NCBI RefSeq assembly: GCF_002938435.1
Contig: NZ_POQT01000001.1
Location: 202,110 to 266,109 of the forward strand
Source: Blastococcus saxobsidens
Lineage (GTDB): Bacteria; Actinomycetota; Actinomycetes; Mycobacteriales; Geodermatophilaceae
DNA length: 64,000 bases
Direction: 5' to 3'
Shown here one piece after another: positions 49,242 through 57,322 of the stretch (positions within the stretch are counted from its first letter, which is position 1; every line of letters begins with the position of its first letter). Position numbers and translations under genes: made by a program. Below the pieces are notes generated by a model. The model saw only the letters and a list, made by a program, of their open reading frames with translations. It had not been told where the DNA came from and searched no databases.

Positions 49242-49850
49242 TCAGCCGGGAACGGGCCCCCCGGGAGCGCCGCTCCCGGCGCGGAGGTGGGACAGCCCGT
49301 CGTAGGCGAGGGCGACCAGGTGGGTGGCCACCTCCTCCTTGCCGGGGGAGCGGGTGTCCAGCCACCACTGCCCGGTCTGCGCGACCATGCCGACGAGCGC
49401 CTGGCTGTAGAGGCCGGCCAGCCCCGGCGGGTAGTCCCGGTCGGCGAACTGCCGGCCGAGGATGTGCTCCACCTTGCGGGCCACCTCGCCGAGCAGGGAG
49501 CCGAAGGGGCCGGCGCCGCTGGTGGCCGGCGCGTCGCGCAGCAGGACCCGGAAGCCGTCGGTGTCCTCCTCGATGTAGTCCAGGAGGACCAGCGCCGCGC
49601 GGTGCAGCAGGTCGCGCGGGTGCCCGGGCGCGGACAGCGCCGTCGTGAAGCGCTCCAGCAGGTGGTGCATCTCGCGGTCGACGACGTGGGCGTGCAGGCC
49701 CTGCTTGCCCCCGAAGTGCTCGTAGACGACCGGCTTGCTCACCTCCGCCCGCGCGGCGATCTCCTCCACCGAGGTGCCGTCGAAGCCCTTGCTGGCGAAG
49801 ACCTCGCGACCCACGTCGAGCAGCTGGCGGCGCCGCTCGGCCGCCGACAT
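49242..49850 (-). CDS. TetR-family regulator, probably of the adjacent desaturase
   Basis: 202 residues. An N-terminal TetR helix-turn-helix (RRRQLLDVGREVFASKGFDG, TSVEEIAARAEVSKPVVYEH, FGGKQGLHAHVVDREM) and a helical ligand domain (DYIEEDTDGFRVLLRD, GLYSQALVGMVAQTGQWWLD). It lies 74 bp downstream of the desaturase on the same strand, and a 16-bp palindrome sits over the desaturase promoter, so autogenous control of fatty-acid desaturation is likely. ATG 49850; a GTG two codons earlier is possible. Effector unknown, perhaps an acyl-CoA. Confidence 0.87.
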   Translation of the reverse strand: MSAAERRRQLLDVGREVFASKGFDGTSVEEIAARAEVSKPVVYEHFGGKQGLHAHVVDREMHHLLERFTTALSAPGHPRDLLHRAALVLLDYIEEDTDGFRVLLRDAPATSGAGPFGSLLGEVARKVEHILGRQFADRDYPPGLAGLYSQALVGMVAQTGQWWLDTRSPGKEEVATHLVALAYDGLSHLRAGSGAPGGPVPG

Positions 49851-49924
49851 CCGCACGCGCGAGCGGCCGGCGACCCGCGCCGTGGGAGCGCGGGTCCCCG
49901 GCCGCTCGGGGGGTGGGGCGATGG

Positions 49925-50950
49925 TCAGCCGCCGACGGCGGCGGGTTGCCGGCGCTTGGCCGCGAGCCGCACCGGGTCGGGCCACTTGACGTTCCAGGCC
50001 CAGCCGAGCTTCTCGAAGATCCAGATGACCCGGGCGCTGATGTCGATCTGCCCCCGCAGCACGCCGTGTCGTGCGCAGGTCGGGTCGGCGTGGTGCAGGT
50101 TGTGCCACGACTCGCCCGCGCTGAGGATCGCCAGCGGCCAGAAGTTCGTGGCGCGGTCGCGGCCCGGGGAGACGAACGGCCGGTCGCCGACGACGTGGCA
50201 GACGGAGTTGATCGACCAGGTGACGTGGTGCAGCACGGCGATGCGCACCAGGCCGGCCCAGAAGAAGGCCGACAGCGCGCCCGCCCAGCTCATGGTCACC
50301 AGGCCACCGATGACGGCCGGCAGGAAGAGGCTGATGCCGGCCCAGACCACGAACATCCGGTCGGTGCGCACCAGGGCGGAGTCCTTCAGCAGGTCCGGCG
50401 CGTAGCGCTCCATGCTGGTCTTGCGCCGCTCGAACAGCCACCCCAGGTGGGCGTGGAACATGCCCTTGAGCACCGAGTGCAGGTCCGTGCCGTACCGCCA
50501 GGGGGAGTGCGGGTCCCCGTCGCGGTCGGAGAAGGCGTGGTGCCGGCGGTGGTCGGCCACCCACTGGACCACCGGGCCCTGGATGGCCATCGAACCGGCG
50601 ACGGCCAGACCCAGCCGCAGCGGGCGCTTGGCCCGGAACGAGCCGTGCGTGAAGTAGCGGTGGTAGCCCACCGTGACGCCGAGCAGGGTGAAGAAGTAGA
50701 AGCCGATCGCGAGCCCGACGTCGAGCCAGGACAGCCCCCAGCCCCACACGGCCGGCACGACCGCCGCGAGCGCGAGGAACGGCACGACGACGATGACGTA
50801 CAGGGTGACGATCTCCAGCACGCTCTTGCGCCGGCCGATCGCACTGGCCGGCAGCCCTTCGTGGGGTGCAGCGACGCGAGGTGGAGCCATGGGCCGGGTG
50901 CGGGCAGGAGCGGACAAGGGGCCTCCGAGGGCGACCGAGGGGAGAGGCAT
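49925..50950 (-). CDS. Delta-9 acyl-CoA/fatty-acid desaturase
   Basis: A 341-residue membrane di-iron desaturase. The three histidine boxes are HRYFTH (with VGYHRYFTHGSF), HRRHHAFSDRDGDPHSP and HNLHHADPTCARHG; hydrophobic segments include VLEIVTLYVIVVVPFLALAA and IGFYFFTLLGVTVGY. It introduces a cis double bond into acyl chains, controlling membrane fluidity. The start is uncertain: ATG 50950 is used because the likely promoter lies at ~50985, but GTG 50959 and ATG 50890 are possible. The next gene on the same strand is its probable TetR regulator. Confidence 0.9.
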   Translation of the reverse strand: MPLPSVALGGPLSAPARTRPMAPPRVAAPHEGLPASAIGRRKSVLEIVTLYVIVVVPFLALAAVVPAVWGWGLSWLDVGLAIGFYFFTLLGVTVGYHRYFTHGSFRAKRPLRLGLAVAGSMAIQGPVVQWVADHRRHHAFSDRDGDPHSPWRYGTDLHSVLKGMFHAHLGWLFERRKTSMERYAPDLLKDSALVRTDRMFVVWAGISLFLPAVIGGLVTMSWAGALSAFFWAGLVRIAVLHHVTWSINSVCHVVGDRPFVSPGRDRATNFWPLAILSAGESWHNLHHADPTCARHGVLRGQIDISARVIWIFEKLGWAWNVKWPDPVRLAAKRRQPAAVGG

Positions 50951-50984
50951 CGGGCGCACGACGGGCCCGGCTACGTGCCCGTAA

Positions 50985-51000
50985 CCTACGCCTCCGTAGG
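50985..51000 (-). promoter_or_regulatory. Probable TetR operator overlapping the desaturase promoter
   Basis: The palindrome CCTACGCCTCCGTAGG (6-bp arms, 4-nt centre) overlaps TAGGTT, a -10-like box on the minus strand at 50988-50983. It is placed to block transcription of the desaturase-TetR pair. Confidence 0.5.
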
Positions 51001-51065
51001 CGCGAGGGCGACCCGAGCGGGTGGACGGCGGCCCCGGGCGCGTGCCCCCGGGACCGCGTGGGCCC

Positions 51066-51071
51066 TAGGCT
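51066..51071 (+). promoter_or_regulatory. Possible -10 box for tRNA-Gln and glmU
   Basis: TAGGCT, 53 bp before the tRNA, the same hexamer that precedes galU and metG. No clear -35 box. Confidence 0.4.
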
Positions 51072-51124
51072 CCGGGGTGCGCCGGCGCGGCCGGTGCCTC
51101 CCGGCCGGATCCCCGGCCCAGGGA

Positions 51125-51197
51125 TGGGGGATGGGGTAATCGGCAGCCCGCCGGCCTTTGGAGCCGGGAAGTCTCGGTTCGAGTCCGAGTCCCCCAG
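51125..51197 (+). tRNA. tRNA-Gln(TTG)
   Basis: A 73-nt cloverleaf: acceptor TGGGGGA/TCCCCCA, D stem GGGT/GCCC, anticodon stem CCGGC/GCCGG with loop CTTTGGA giving anticodon TTG (reads CAA, and CAG by wobble), T stem CTCGG/CCGAG with loop TTCGAGT, discriminator G. It starts 104 bp before glmU and probably shares its transcript. Confidence 0.94.
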
Positions 51198-51228
51198 CGA
51201 AGCAGTCCGCCGCCGACCGAGGAGTTCC

Positions 51229-52740
51229 GTGACCCACGCCCAGCCGGCCCCCGCTCCCGATCCCGCACCGACGGTGGCCGCCGTCGTGGTCCTCGCCGCC
51301 GGGCAGGGCACGCGCATGCGCTCGGCCACGCCCAAGGTGCTGCACACCCTGGGTGGCCGCAGCCTCGTCGGCCATGTGCTCGCCGCCGCCGAGCCGCTGG
51401 CCGCGGGCACCACGGTCGTGGTCGTGGGGTCCGGTCGCGACCAGGTCGAGGAGCACCTCGCGCAGATCGCGCCGAGCGCGCTGCCCGTCGTGCAGGAGGA
51501 ACAGCTCGGGTCGGGTCACGCGGCCGCGGTCGCCCTGGCCGCCGTCCCCGACCTCGAGGGGTCCGTCCTCGTCGTCAACGGGGACTCCCCGCTGCTCACG
51601 AGCCGGACGCTGGCCGCCCTGGTGGCGGCGCACGACGCGGCGGGCAGCGTCTTCACGGTGCTGACCGCCGAGGTCGACGACCCCACCGGGCTGGGCCGGA
51701 TCGTGCGGGACGGGAGCGGTGCGCCGCGGGCCATCGTCGAGGAGCGCGACGCCACCGTCGAGCAGCGCGCCATCCGCGAGGTCAACGCCGGGGTCTACGT
51801 CGCGAACGCCGGGACGCTGCGCCGGGTCCTGTCGGGGCTGGCGACCGACAACGCCCAGGGCGAGCAGTACCTGACCGACGCGCTGGCCCCCCTCGTCGCC
51901 GGTGGTGCGCCCACCGCCGCCGTCCGTGCCGACGACCCGGACGACGTGCTCGGCTGCAACGACCGGGTGGAGCTGGCCGCCCGGCGGCGCACGCTCAACG
52001 ACCGCGTCCTCGACGCCCTCATGCGCAGCGGCGTGACCGTCGTCGACCCGCTCACGACGTGGGTCGACGTGACCGCCACCGTCGGCCGGGACGCCGTCCT
52101 GGAGCCCGGCACCCACCTCCGTGGGGTGACGGTGGTCGGTGACGGTGCCCACGTGGGTCCGGACACCACCCTCGCGGACACGCACGTCGGCGATCTGGCC
52201 ACCGTCCTGCGCACCCACGCGGTGGGCGCGCGCATCGGCCCCGACGCCTCCGTCGGTCCCTTCGCCTACCTGCGGCCGGGCACCGACCTGGGGATGGGCG
52301 CCAAGGTCGGGACGTTCGTGGAGACCAAGAACGCGCAGGTGGGGGAGGGTTCGAAGATCCCGCACCTGTCCTACGTGGGCGACGCGACGATCGGTCGCGG
52401 CACCAACATCGGGGCGGCCACCGTGTTCGTCAACTACGACGGCGTGGCCAAGCACCACACGACGATCGGCGACCACGCACGCACCGGTGCCGACAACATG
52501 TTCGTGGCGCCGGTCACGGTGGGGGACGGCGCCTACACCGCCGCGGGCTCCGTGATCACGTCCGATGTGCCACCGGGGGCCATGGCCGTGGCTCGGGCAC
52601 CGCAGCGCAATGTGGCAGGCTGGGTGCGACGCCGACGGTCCGGTACGCCCGCTGCGGACGCCGCGGCAGCGGCCGAGAGCCGGTCCGAGGCACCCCGGGA
52701 GGACCCGTCCGGGCCCTCCCGCGCGGACCACGACAGCTAG
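51229..52740 (+). CDS. glmU: Bifunctional GlmU: glucosamine-1-P acetyltransferase / N-acetylglucosamine-1-P uridylyltransferase
   Basis: A 503-residue cytosolic enzyme making UDP-GlcNAc for peptidoglycan. The N-terminal pyrophosphorylase has VVVLAAGQGTRMRSATPKVL (19-38) and NGDSPLL; the C-terminal half is a left-handed beta-helix of hexapeptide repeats (VGPFAYLRPGTDLGMGAKVG, SYVGDATIGRGTNIGAATVF, NYDGVAKHHTTIGDHA). A ~40-residue Ala/Ser/Glu-rich tail follows. GTG 51229 has GAGGAG 5 nt upstream. It is 14 bp ahead of prs, with which it is surely co-transcribed. Confidence 0.95.
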   Translation: MTHAQPAPAPDPAPTVAAVVVLAAGQGTRMRSATPKVLHTLGGRSLVGHVLAAAEPLAAGTTVVVVGSGRDQVEEHLAQIAPSALPVVQEEQLGSGHAAAVALAAVPDLEGSVLVVNGDSPLLTSRTLAALVAAHDAAGSVFTVLTAEVDDPTGLGRIVRDGSGAPRAIVEERDATVEQRAIREVNAGVYVANAGTLRRVLSGLATDNAQGEQYLTDALAPLVAGGAPTAAVRADDPDDVLGCNDRVELAARRRTLNDRVLDALMRSGVTVVDPLTTWVDVTATVGRDAVLEPGTHLRGVTVVGDGAHVGPDTTLADTHVGDLATVLRTHAVGARIGPDASVGPFAYLRPGTDLGMGAKVGTFVETKNAQVGEGSKIPHLSYVGDATIGRGTNIGAATVFVNYDGVAKHHTTIGDHARTGADNMFVAPVTVGDGAYTAAGSVITSDVPPGAMAVARAPQRNVAGWVRRRRSGTPAADAAAAAESRSEAPREDPSGPSRADHDS

Positions 52741-52754
52741 GGACAGCGAAGCCG

Positions 52755-53735
52755 ATGAGTGCCATCCGGCAGACGACGAACAAGAGCCTCATGCTCTTCT
52801 CCGGCCGGGCCTACCCCGCGCTGACCGACGAGATCGCCGGTCACCTCGGCGTCACACCCACGCCGACCGCGTCGTACGAGTTCGCCAACGGCGAGCTGTT
52901 CGTCCGGTTCGAGGAGTCGGTGCGCGGCTGCGACGCCTTCGTCGTGCAGAGCCACACCGCGCCCATCAACACCTGGCTCATGGAGCAGCTGATCATGGTC
53001 GACGCGCTCAAGCGCGCCTCGGCCAAGCGGATCACCGTCGTGGCGCCGTTCTTCCCCTACGCCCGGCAGGACAAGAAGCACCGCGGCCGCGAGCCCATCT
53101 CGGCCCGGCTGATCGCCGACATGTTCAAGACCGCCGGCGCCGACCGGCTCATGGCCGTCGACCTGCACACCGCCCAGATCCAGGGCTTCTTCGACGGACC
53201 GGTGGACCACCTCTTCGCCATGGACCTGCTGGTCGGCGAGGTCAAGCGCAAGTGGGGTCACTCCGCGCTCACGGTGGTCTCGCCCGACGCCGGCCGCGTG
53301 CGCGTCTCCGAGCGCTGGAGCGACAAGCTGGGCGGGACGCCGCTGGCCTTCATCCACAAGACCCGTGACGTCTCCCGGCCCAACGAGGTCGTCGCCAACC
53401 GCGTCGTCGGCGAGGTCGAGGGCCGGGTCTGCATCCTGGTCGACGACATGATCGACACCGGCGGCACCATCGTGAAGGCGGCCGACACCCTCTTCGCGCA
53501 GGGCGCGGCCGACGTGATCATCGCCGCCACCCACGGGGTCCTGTCCGGCCCGGCCGTCGACCGGCTCAAGAACAGCAGGGTCAGCGAGGTGCTGGTCACC
53601 AACACGCTGCCGATCGACGAGTCGCGGCGGTTCGACAAGCTGACGGTGCTCTCCATCGCCCCGCTGCTGGCGCAGGCGATCAAGGCGGTGTTCGAGGACG
53701 GCTCGGTGACGAGCCTCTTCGGCGGAGAGTCGTGA
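52755..53735 (+). CDS. prs: Ribose-phosphate pyrophosphokinase
   Basis: A 326-residue enzyme making PRPP from ribose 5-phosphate and ATP for nucleotide, histidine and tryptophan synthesis. Motifs are FVVQSHTAPINTWLMEQLIM, YARQDKKHRGREPISARLIA (catalytic flexible loop) and the PRPP-binding loop VDDMIDTGGTI (229-239). ATG 52755 has AGGGA upstream. Two adjacent hairpins follow the stop. Confidence 0.96.
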   Translation: MSAIRQTTNKSLMLFSGRAYPALTDEIAGHLGVTPTPTASYEFANGELFVRFEESVRGCDAFVVQSHTAPINTWLMEQLIMVDALKRASAKRITVVAPFFPYARQDKKHRGREPISARLIADMFKTAGADRLMAVDLHTAQIQGFFDGPVDHLFAMDLLVGEVKRKWGHSALTVVSPDAGRVRVSERWSDKLGGTPLAFIHKTRDVSRPNEVVANRVVGEVEGRVCILVDDMIDTGGTIVKAADTLFAQGAADVIIAATHGVLSGPAVDRLKNSRVSEVLVTNTLPIDESRRFDKLTVLSIAPLLAQAIKAVFEDGSVTSLFGGES

Positions 53736-54089
53736 CACTGCGATCCTCCGGATCGCACCACTGTGACACGGTCGTCCTCCGGACGACACCGCGGCCAGGA
53801 GCCGTTCCCGGCCTGGGCTGAGCAGCTTCCCGCCGTGACTCGGGGAGCCTCCGGCCCCCGGTCGCCCCGACGGCCTCGCGGGGCGGGTCGCGTCCCAGCG
53901 TTTTCGGCTCGCATCCCGTCGCACCTCGGGGGACCCTCCGGGCCCCCGCTCGGCGCGACCGCGTACTCTGGTCCCGTTGCCCGGCGAGGGAGCTCCTGCT
54001 CCGTGATCGACGTGCGTGTGCCCGATGAGGGTGCGTTGCGCCCGGTCGCCGGCACGCACGCAGACCCTCTTCGCTAGGAGCACACCACC
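53736..54089. other. Intergenic region prs-rplY
   Basis: 354 bp without a credible gene. After the tandem hairpins, two related CTCGGGG(n)CCTCCGG blocks occur near 53842 and 53928. TACTCT at 53963-53968 may be the rplY -10. The leader then contains GTGTGCC (54016-54022), which can pair with GGCACGC (54051-54057), upstream of the AGGAG ribosome site at 54076-54080. Confidence 0.4.
53739..53787 (+). terminator. Tandem hairpins after prs
   Basis: Two hairpins in direct repeat, each with a TCC loop: arms TGCGATCC/GGATCGCA (53739-53757) and GTCGTCC/GGACGAC (53771-53787). Each is preceded by GTGACAC and followed by CACC. The stems differ at three positions by paired changes, so the fold rather than the sequence is kept. 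Confidence 0.65.
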
Positions 54090-54803
54090 GTGGCTGACTT
54101 CCGCCTCGACGCCGAGACCCGCACCGAGTTCGGCAAGGGCAGCGCCCGACGCACCCGTCGTGCCGGCCGCGTCCCCGCCGTCCTCTACGGGCACGGCCAG
54201 GACGTCGTCCACCTGTCGCTGCCGGCCCGCGAGTTCGCCGCGGCGCTGCGCAACGGCGGCTCGAACGTCCTGCTGACCATCGTCCTGGAGGGCAAGGAGC
54301 AGCTCGCCCTGACCAAGGCCGTGCAGCGCGACCCGCTGACCCGCCAGCACGAGCACGTCGACCTGCTCCTGGTCCGGCGCGGTGAGAAGACGACCGTCGA
54401 GGTGCCGATCGTCATCGTCGGCGAGCCCGGCCCGGACTCGATCCCGAACCACCAGCTCAACACCGTCTCCATCGAGGCCGACGCCACGAAGCTGCCCGAC
54501 AACATCGAGGTCGACGTGACCGGCCGCACGGCCGGTCAGAACATCACCGCGGCCGACCTCGTGCTGCCCAAGGGCTCGACCCTCATCACCGACCCGGAGG
54601 CGCTGGTCATCGGCTTCCTGGGTGCGCCCACCGCCGAGGCCCTCGAGGCCGAGCTCGCCGAGGCCGAGGCCGAGGCCGGCATCGAGCGCGAGGAGTCCGA
54701 CGAGGCGAAGGCCGAGGGCGAGGGCGACGTCGTCCCCGAGCCGCAGGACCAGGGCAGCGGCGAGTCGATGGACTCGGCGGAGAAGTCCGCCGACAACGGC
54801 TGA
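54090..54803 (+). CDS. rplY: Ribosomal protein bL25, Ctc (long) form
   Basis: 237 residues. The N-terminal L25 domain binds 5S rRNA ([55 protein letters not shown]), followed by the TL5/Ctc C-terminal domain ([40 protein letters not shown]) and an acidic tail of ~45 residues ([20 protein letters not shown]). The long form is a general-stress protein in some Gram-positives. GTG 54090 has AGGAG 9 nt upstream. Confidence 0.95.
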   Translation: MADFRLDAETRTEFGKGSARRTRRAGRVPAVLYGHGQDVVHLSLPAREFAAALRNGGSNVLLTIVLEGKEQLALTKAVQRDPLTRQHEHVDLLLVRRGEKTTVEVPIVIVGEPGPDSIPNHQLNTVSIEADATKLPDNIEVDVTGRTAGQNITAADLVLPKGSTLITDPEALVIGFLGAPTAEALEAELAEAEAEAGIEREESDEAKAEGEGDVVPEPQDQGSGESMDSAEKSADNG

Positions 54804-54828
54804 GCGTCCCGCTGAGCGAGAGCACGTC

Positions 54829-54863
54829 CCGCGGGGGCGCCGGCACCTCCGGCGCCCCCGCGG
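54829..54863 (+). terminator. Strong hairpin between rplY and pth
   Basis: A perfect 15-bp stem, CCGCGGGGGCGCCGG against CCGGCGCCCCCGCGG, with a 5-nt loop, 25 bp past the rplY stop and only 8 bp before the pth GTG. It can terminate or attenuate, separating rplY from pth. Confidence 0.7.
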
Positions 54864-54871
54864 CGTCCCCT

Positions 54872-55459
54872 GTGCCCGAGGGCCCGTTCCTCGTCGTCGG
54901 CCTGGGCAACCCCGGCCCGGGCTACGCCGGCAACCGGCACAACGTCGGGGCCATGGTCCTCGAGGAGCTCGCCCGTCGGGCGGGCGCCAGGCTCGCGCCC
55001 GGCAAGGGCGCCCGTGCGCGGGCGCTGTCCGGTGAGGGGCGGCTGGCCGGCCGGCGGGTCGTCCTCGCAGTGCCTTCGACCTACATGAACGAGTCGGGCA
55101 GCCCCGTCCGTGGCCTGCTGGACTACCACAAGCTCCCGCCCGAGCAGCTCGTCGTCGTCCACGACGAGCTGGACATCCCGTTCGCCGCCGTGCGGCTGAA
55201 GCGTGGCGGCGGCGAGGGCGGGCACAACGGGCTGCGCTCCATCACCCGCTCGACGGGCACCAAGGAGTACCTGCGCGTGCGGGTCGGCATCGGCCGTCCG
55301 CCGGGCCGGCAGGACCCCGCGGACTTCGTCCTCAAGGACTTCTCCGCCACCGAGCGCAAGGAGCTCGACCTGCTGCTGGTCGAGGCGGCCGATGCCGCAG
55401 AGCTCCTCCTGACCGCCGGCCTGGAGGCCGCGCAGAACCAGGTGCACCCGCGCAGCTGA
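54872..55459 (+). CDS. pth: Peptidyl-tRNA hydrolase
   Basis: A 195-residue enzyme recycling peptidyl-tRNA. Motifs are [20 protein letters not shown] with N13 and the catalytic H23, [29 protein letters not shown] with D98, and [16 protein letters not shown] 54872 aligns with the family start but has no ribosome site. An in-frame CTG at 54812 would add 20 residues read through the hairpin. Last of the glmU-prs-rplY-pth run. Confidence 0.94.
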   Translation: MPEGPFLVVGLGNPGPGYAGNRHNVGAMVLEELARRAGARLAPGKGARARALSGEGRLAGRRVVLAVPSTYMNESGSPVRGLLDYHKLPPEQLVVVHDELDIPFAAVRLKRGGGEGGHNGLRSITRSTGTKEYLRVRVGIGRPPGRQDPADFVLKDFSATERKELDLLLVEAADAAELLLTAGLEAAQNQVHPRS

Positions 55460-55659
55460 GCCTGCCGGCCACGTCCGGGCGACGGGTGCGCTCCCATCGG
55501 GTGAAGCGCCCCGCCCTGCATTGACCGGAGTCGTGACTCTCTGTGAGTGTGGCGCCCGGATCGCACCATCGCGTGTCGGGAAGCTGCACCTCACCTGCCT
55601 GCGTGACCGGTCGAGGTGTTCGTGCGCACACGCTGCGTAACAGTCGTTCGGGGGGACGC

Positions 55660-57165
55660 ATGCTTCTGGATCATCTGCAGTCGAGTGCAGGGGTCGTGAT
55701 CGCACCGGGTGCGCCCGCGAGATCGGCAGCCCGCACCGCCCCAGGTCCCCGCACGCTGCCGCGTCGCACCTCGCCCTCCTGGGTGCGGTCCTACACCGTC
55801 TCGCTCGTCCTCGCCGAGAGTCTCCTGGCCGCTGTCGCCGGCGCCGTCGTGCTCCTCCGCACCGGGCAGTCCCTCTTCGCCGGCACGGTGCTGTCCTGGG
55901 CGGCGCCGGCCGTCGTGGTCGCCTGGCCGGTGCTCCTCGGTGCCACCGGCGCGTACTCCGAGCGCGTGTACGGCACTGGCAGCGACGAGTACCGGCGCGT
56001 CGGCCGCGCCGGCTTCCTCCTGCTGGCCGGGGCCAGCTTCCTGTCCTACGTCGCGGCGCTGGACCTCAGCCGCGCCCTGGTCGTCGTGGCCATCCCGGCC
56101 CTCACCGGCGCCACGCTCCTCGGCCGGTACGCGGCCCGGTCGCGCCTGCACCGGCTGCGCGCCCAGGGGCGTTGCACCAAGCGCGTCGTCGTGGTGGGCC
56201 GCGGTGGCGCCGTCCTCGAGCTGGTCTCCCGCCTGCAGCGCGAGCAGCACGCCGGTCTGGACGTCGTCGCCACGGCGGTGACGCCGATCGACCGGACCTG
56301 CGTCGGCGAGCGGACCGGGCTGCCGGTCGGCGGCCTCGACGACGTGCTGGCGCTGGCTGCAGAGCACGGGGCGGACACCATCGCCGTCACGTCGGCCAGC
56401 GAGACGGCGGCGCAGTACCTCCGGCAGCTGTCCTGGCAGCTGGAGGGCAGCGGGATCGAGCTCCTGGTCGCCCCCGGGCTGATCGAGGTGGCCGGGCCCC
56501 GCCTGCACATCCGCCCCTTCGAGGGGCTGCCCCTGCTCTCGGTCGAGCAGCCCTCCTTCGAGGGCTGGCGCCGGCTGGTGAAGGGGGCGGTGGACCGGCT
56601 CGCCGCCACCGTGGCCATCGTGCTGCTGGCCCCCGTCCTGCTGGTCATCGCCGCCGCTGTCGGCCTGACCAGTTCCGGACCGGTGCTGTTCCGCCAGGAG
56701 CGGGTGGGCCTGGGGGGCCGGACGTTCACGATGCTCAAGTTCCGCAGCATGGTGGTCGACGCCGACCGCCGGCTGGACGCGCTGCGCGCGGAGAACATCT
56801 CCGACGGCCTGCTGTTCAAGATGCGCACCGACCCCCGGGTCACCCCCGTGGGCCGGCTGCTGCGACGGCTGTCGCTGGACGAGCTACCCCAGTTGCTCAA
56901 CGTGCTCGGTGGGTCCATGTCCCTCGTCGGGCCGCGTCCGCCGCTGCCCGACGAGGTGCTGCGCTACGACACCTCGGTCAGCCGTCGGCTGCTGGTCAAG
57001 CCGGGCCTGACGGGCCTGTGGCAGATCTCGGGCCGCAGCGACCTCTCGTGGGAGGAGTCGGTGCGCCTGGACCTGCGGTACGTGGAGAACTGGTCGCTGA
57101 CCCTGGACGTGCTGATCCTGTGGAAGACCGGGAGAGCCGTGCTGTCCCGGTCCGGGGCGTACTGA
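55660..57165 (+). CDS. Polyprenyl glycosylphosphotransferase (WbaP/CpsE-like)
   Basis: A 501-residue membrane enzyme that begins surface polysaccharide assembly by moving a sugar phosphate from a UDP-sugar to undecaprenyl phosphate. Four to five N-terminal helices (LAESLLAAVAGAVVLLRTG, SWAAPAVVVAWPVLLGATGA) precede a Rossmann-like CoA-binding-type domain (KRVVVVGRGGAVLELVSRLQ). A fifth helix (LAATVAIVLLAPVLLVIAAA) precedes the catalytic domain: GPVLFRQERVGLGGRTFTML, KFRSMVVDADRRLD, RRLSLDELPQLLNVLGG and PGLTGLWQISGRSDLSWEES. ATG 55660 follows GGGGGGA; a GTG at 55543 would add 39 residues of non-membrane sequence. Confidence 0.9.
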   Translation: MLLDHLQSSAGVVIAPGAPARSAARTAPGPRTLPRRTSPSWVRSYTVSLVLAESLLAAVAGAVVLLRTGQSLFAGTVLSWAAPAVVVAWPVLLGATGAYSERVYGTGSDEYRRVGRAGFLLLAGASFLSYVAALDLSRALVVVAIPALTGATLLGRYAARSRLHRLRAQGRCTKRVVVVGRGGAVLELVSRLQREQHAGLDVVATAVTPIDRTCVGERTGLPVGGLDDVLALAAEHGADTIAVTSASETAAQYLRQLSWQLEGSGIELLVAPGLIEVAGPRLHIRPFEGLPLLSVEQPSFEGWRRLVKGAVDRLAATVAIVLLAPVLLVIAAAVGLTSSGPVLFRQERVGLGGRTFTMLKFRSMVVDADRRLDALRAENISDGLLFKMRTDPRVTPVGRLLRRLSLDELPQLLNVLGGSMSLVGPRPPLPDEVLRYDTSVSRRLLVKPGLTGLWQISGRSDLSWEESVRLDLRYVENWSLTLDVLILWKTGRAVLSRSGAY

Positions 57166-57322
57166 CCCCCCTCCTCAGGGGGTCACCCTCAGGAGTCACG
57201 CGCTCCCGCAGAACCGCCCGCCGGGGCCCCTCCATCGGCGAAGCTCCTGGTCAACAGGCGTCGATGCGGCGGCCACCAGGTGCTCGCCCGGCCGGGAGTG
57301 CCAGGACACGGACGGAGGGGCC

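Noticed and set aside
53763..54077. 104-codon open frame between prs and rplY
   Set aside because: It spans hairpins and the rplY leader, has no ribosome site and a composition like random GC-rich sequence.
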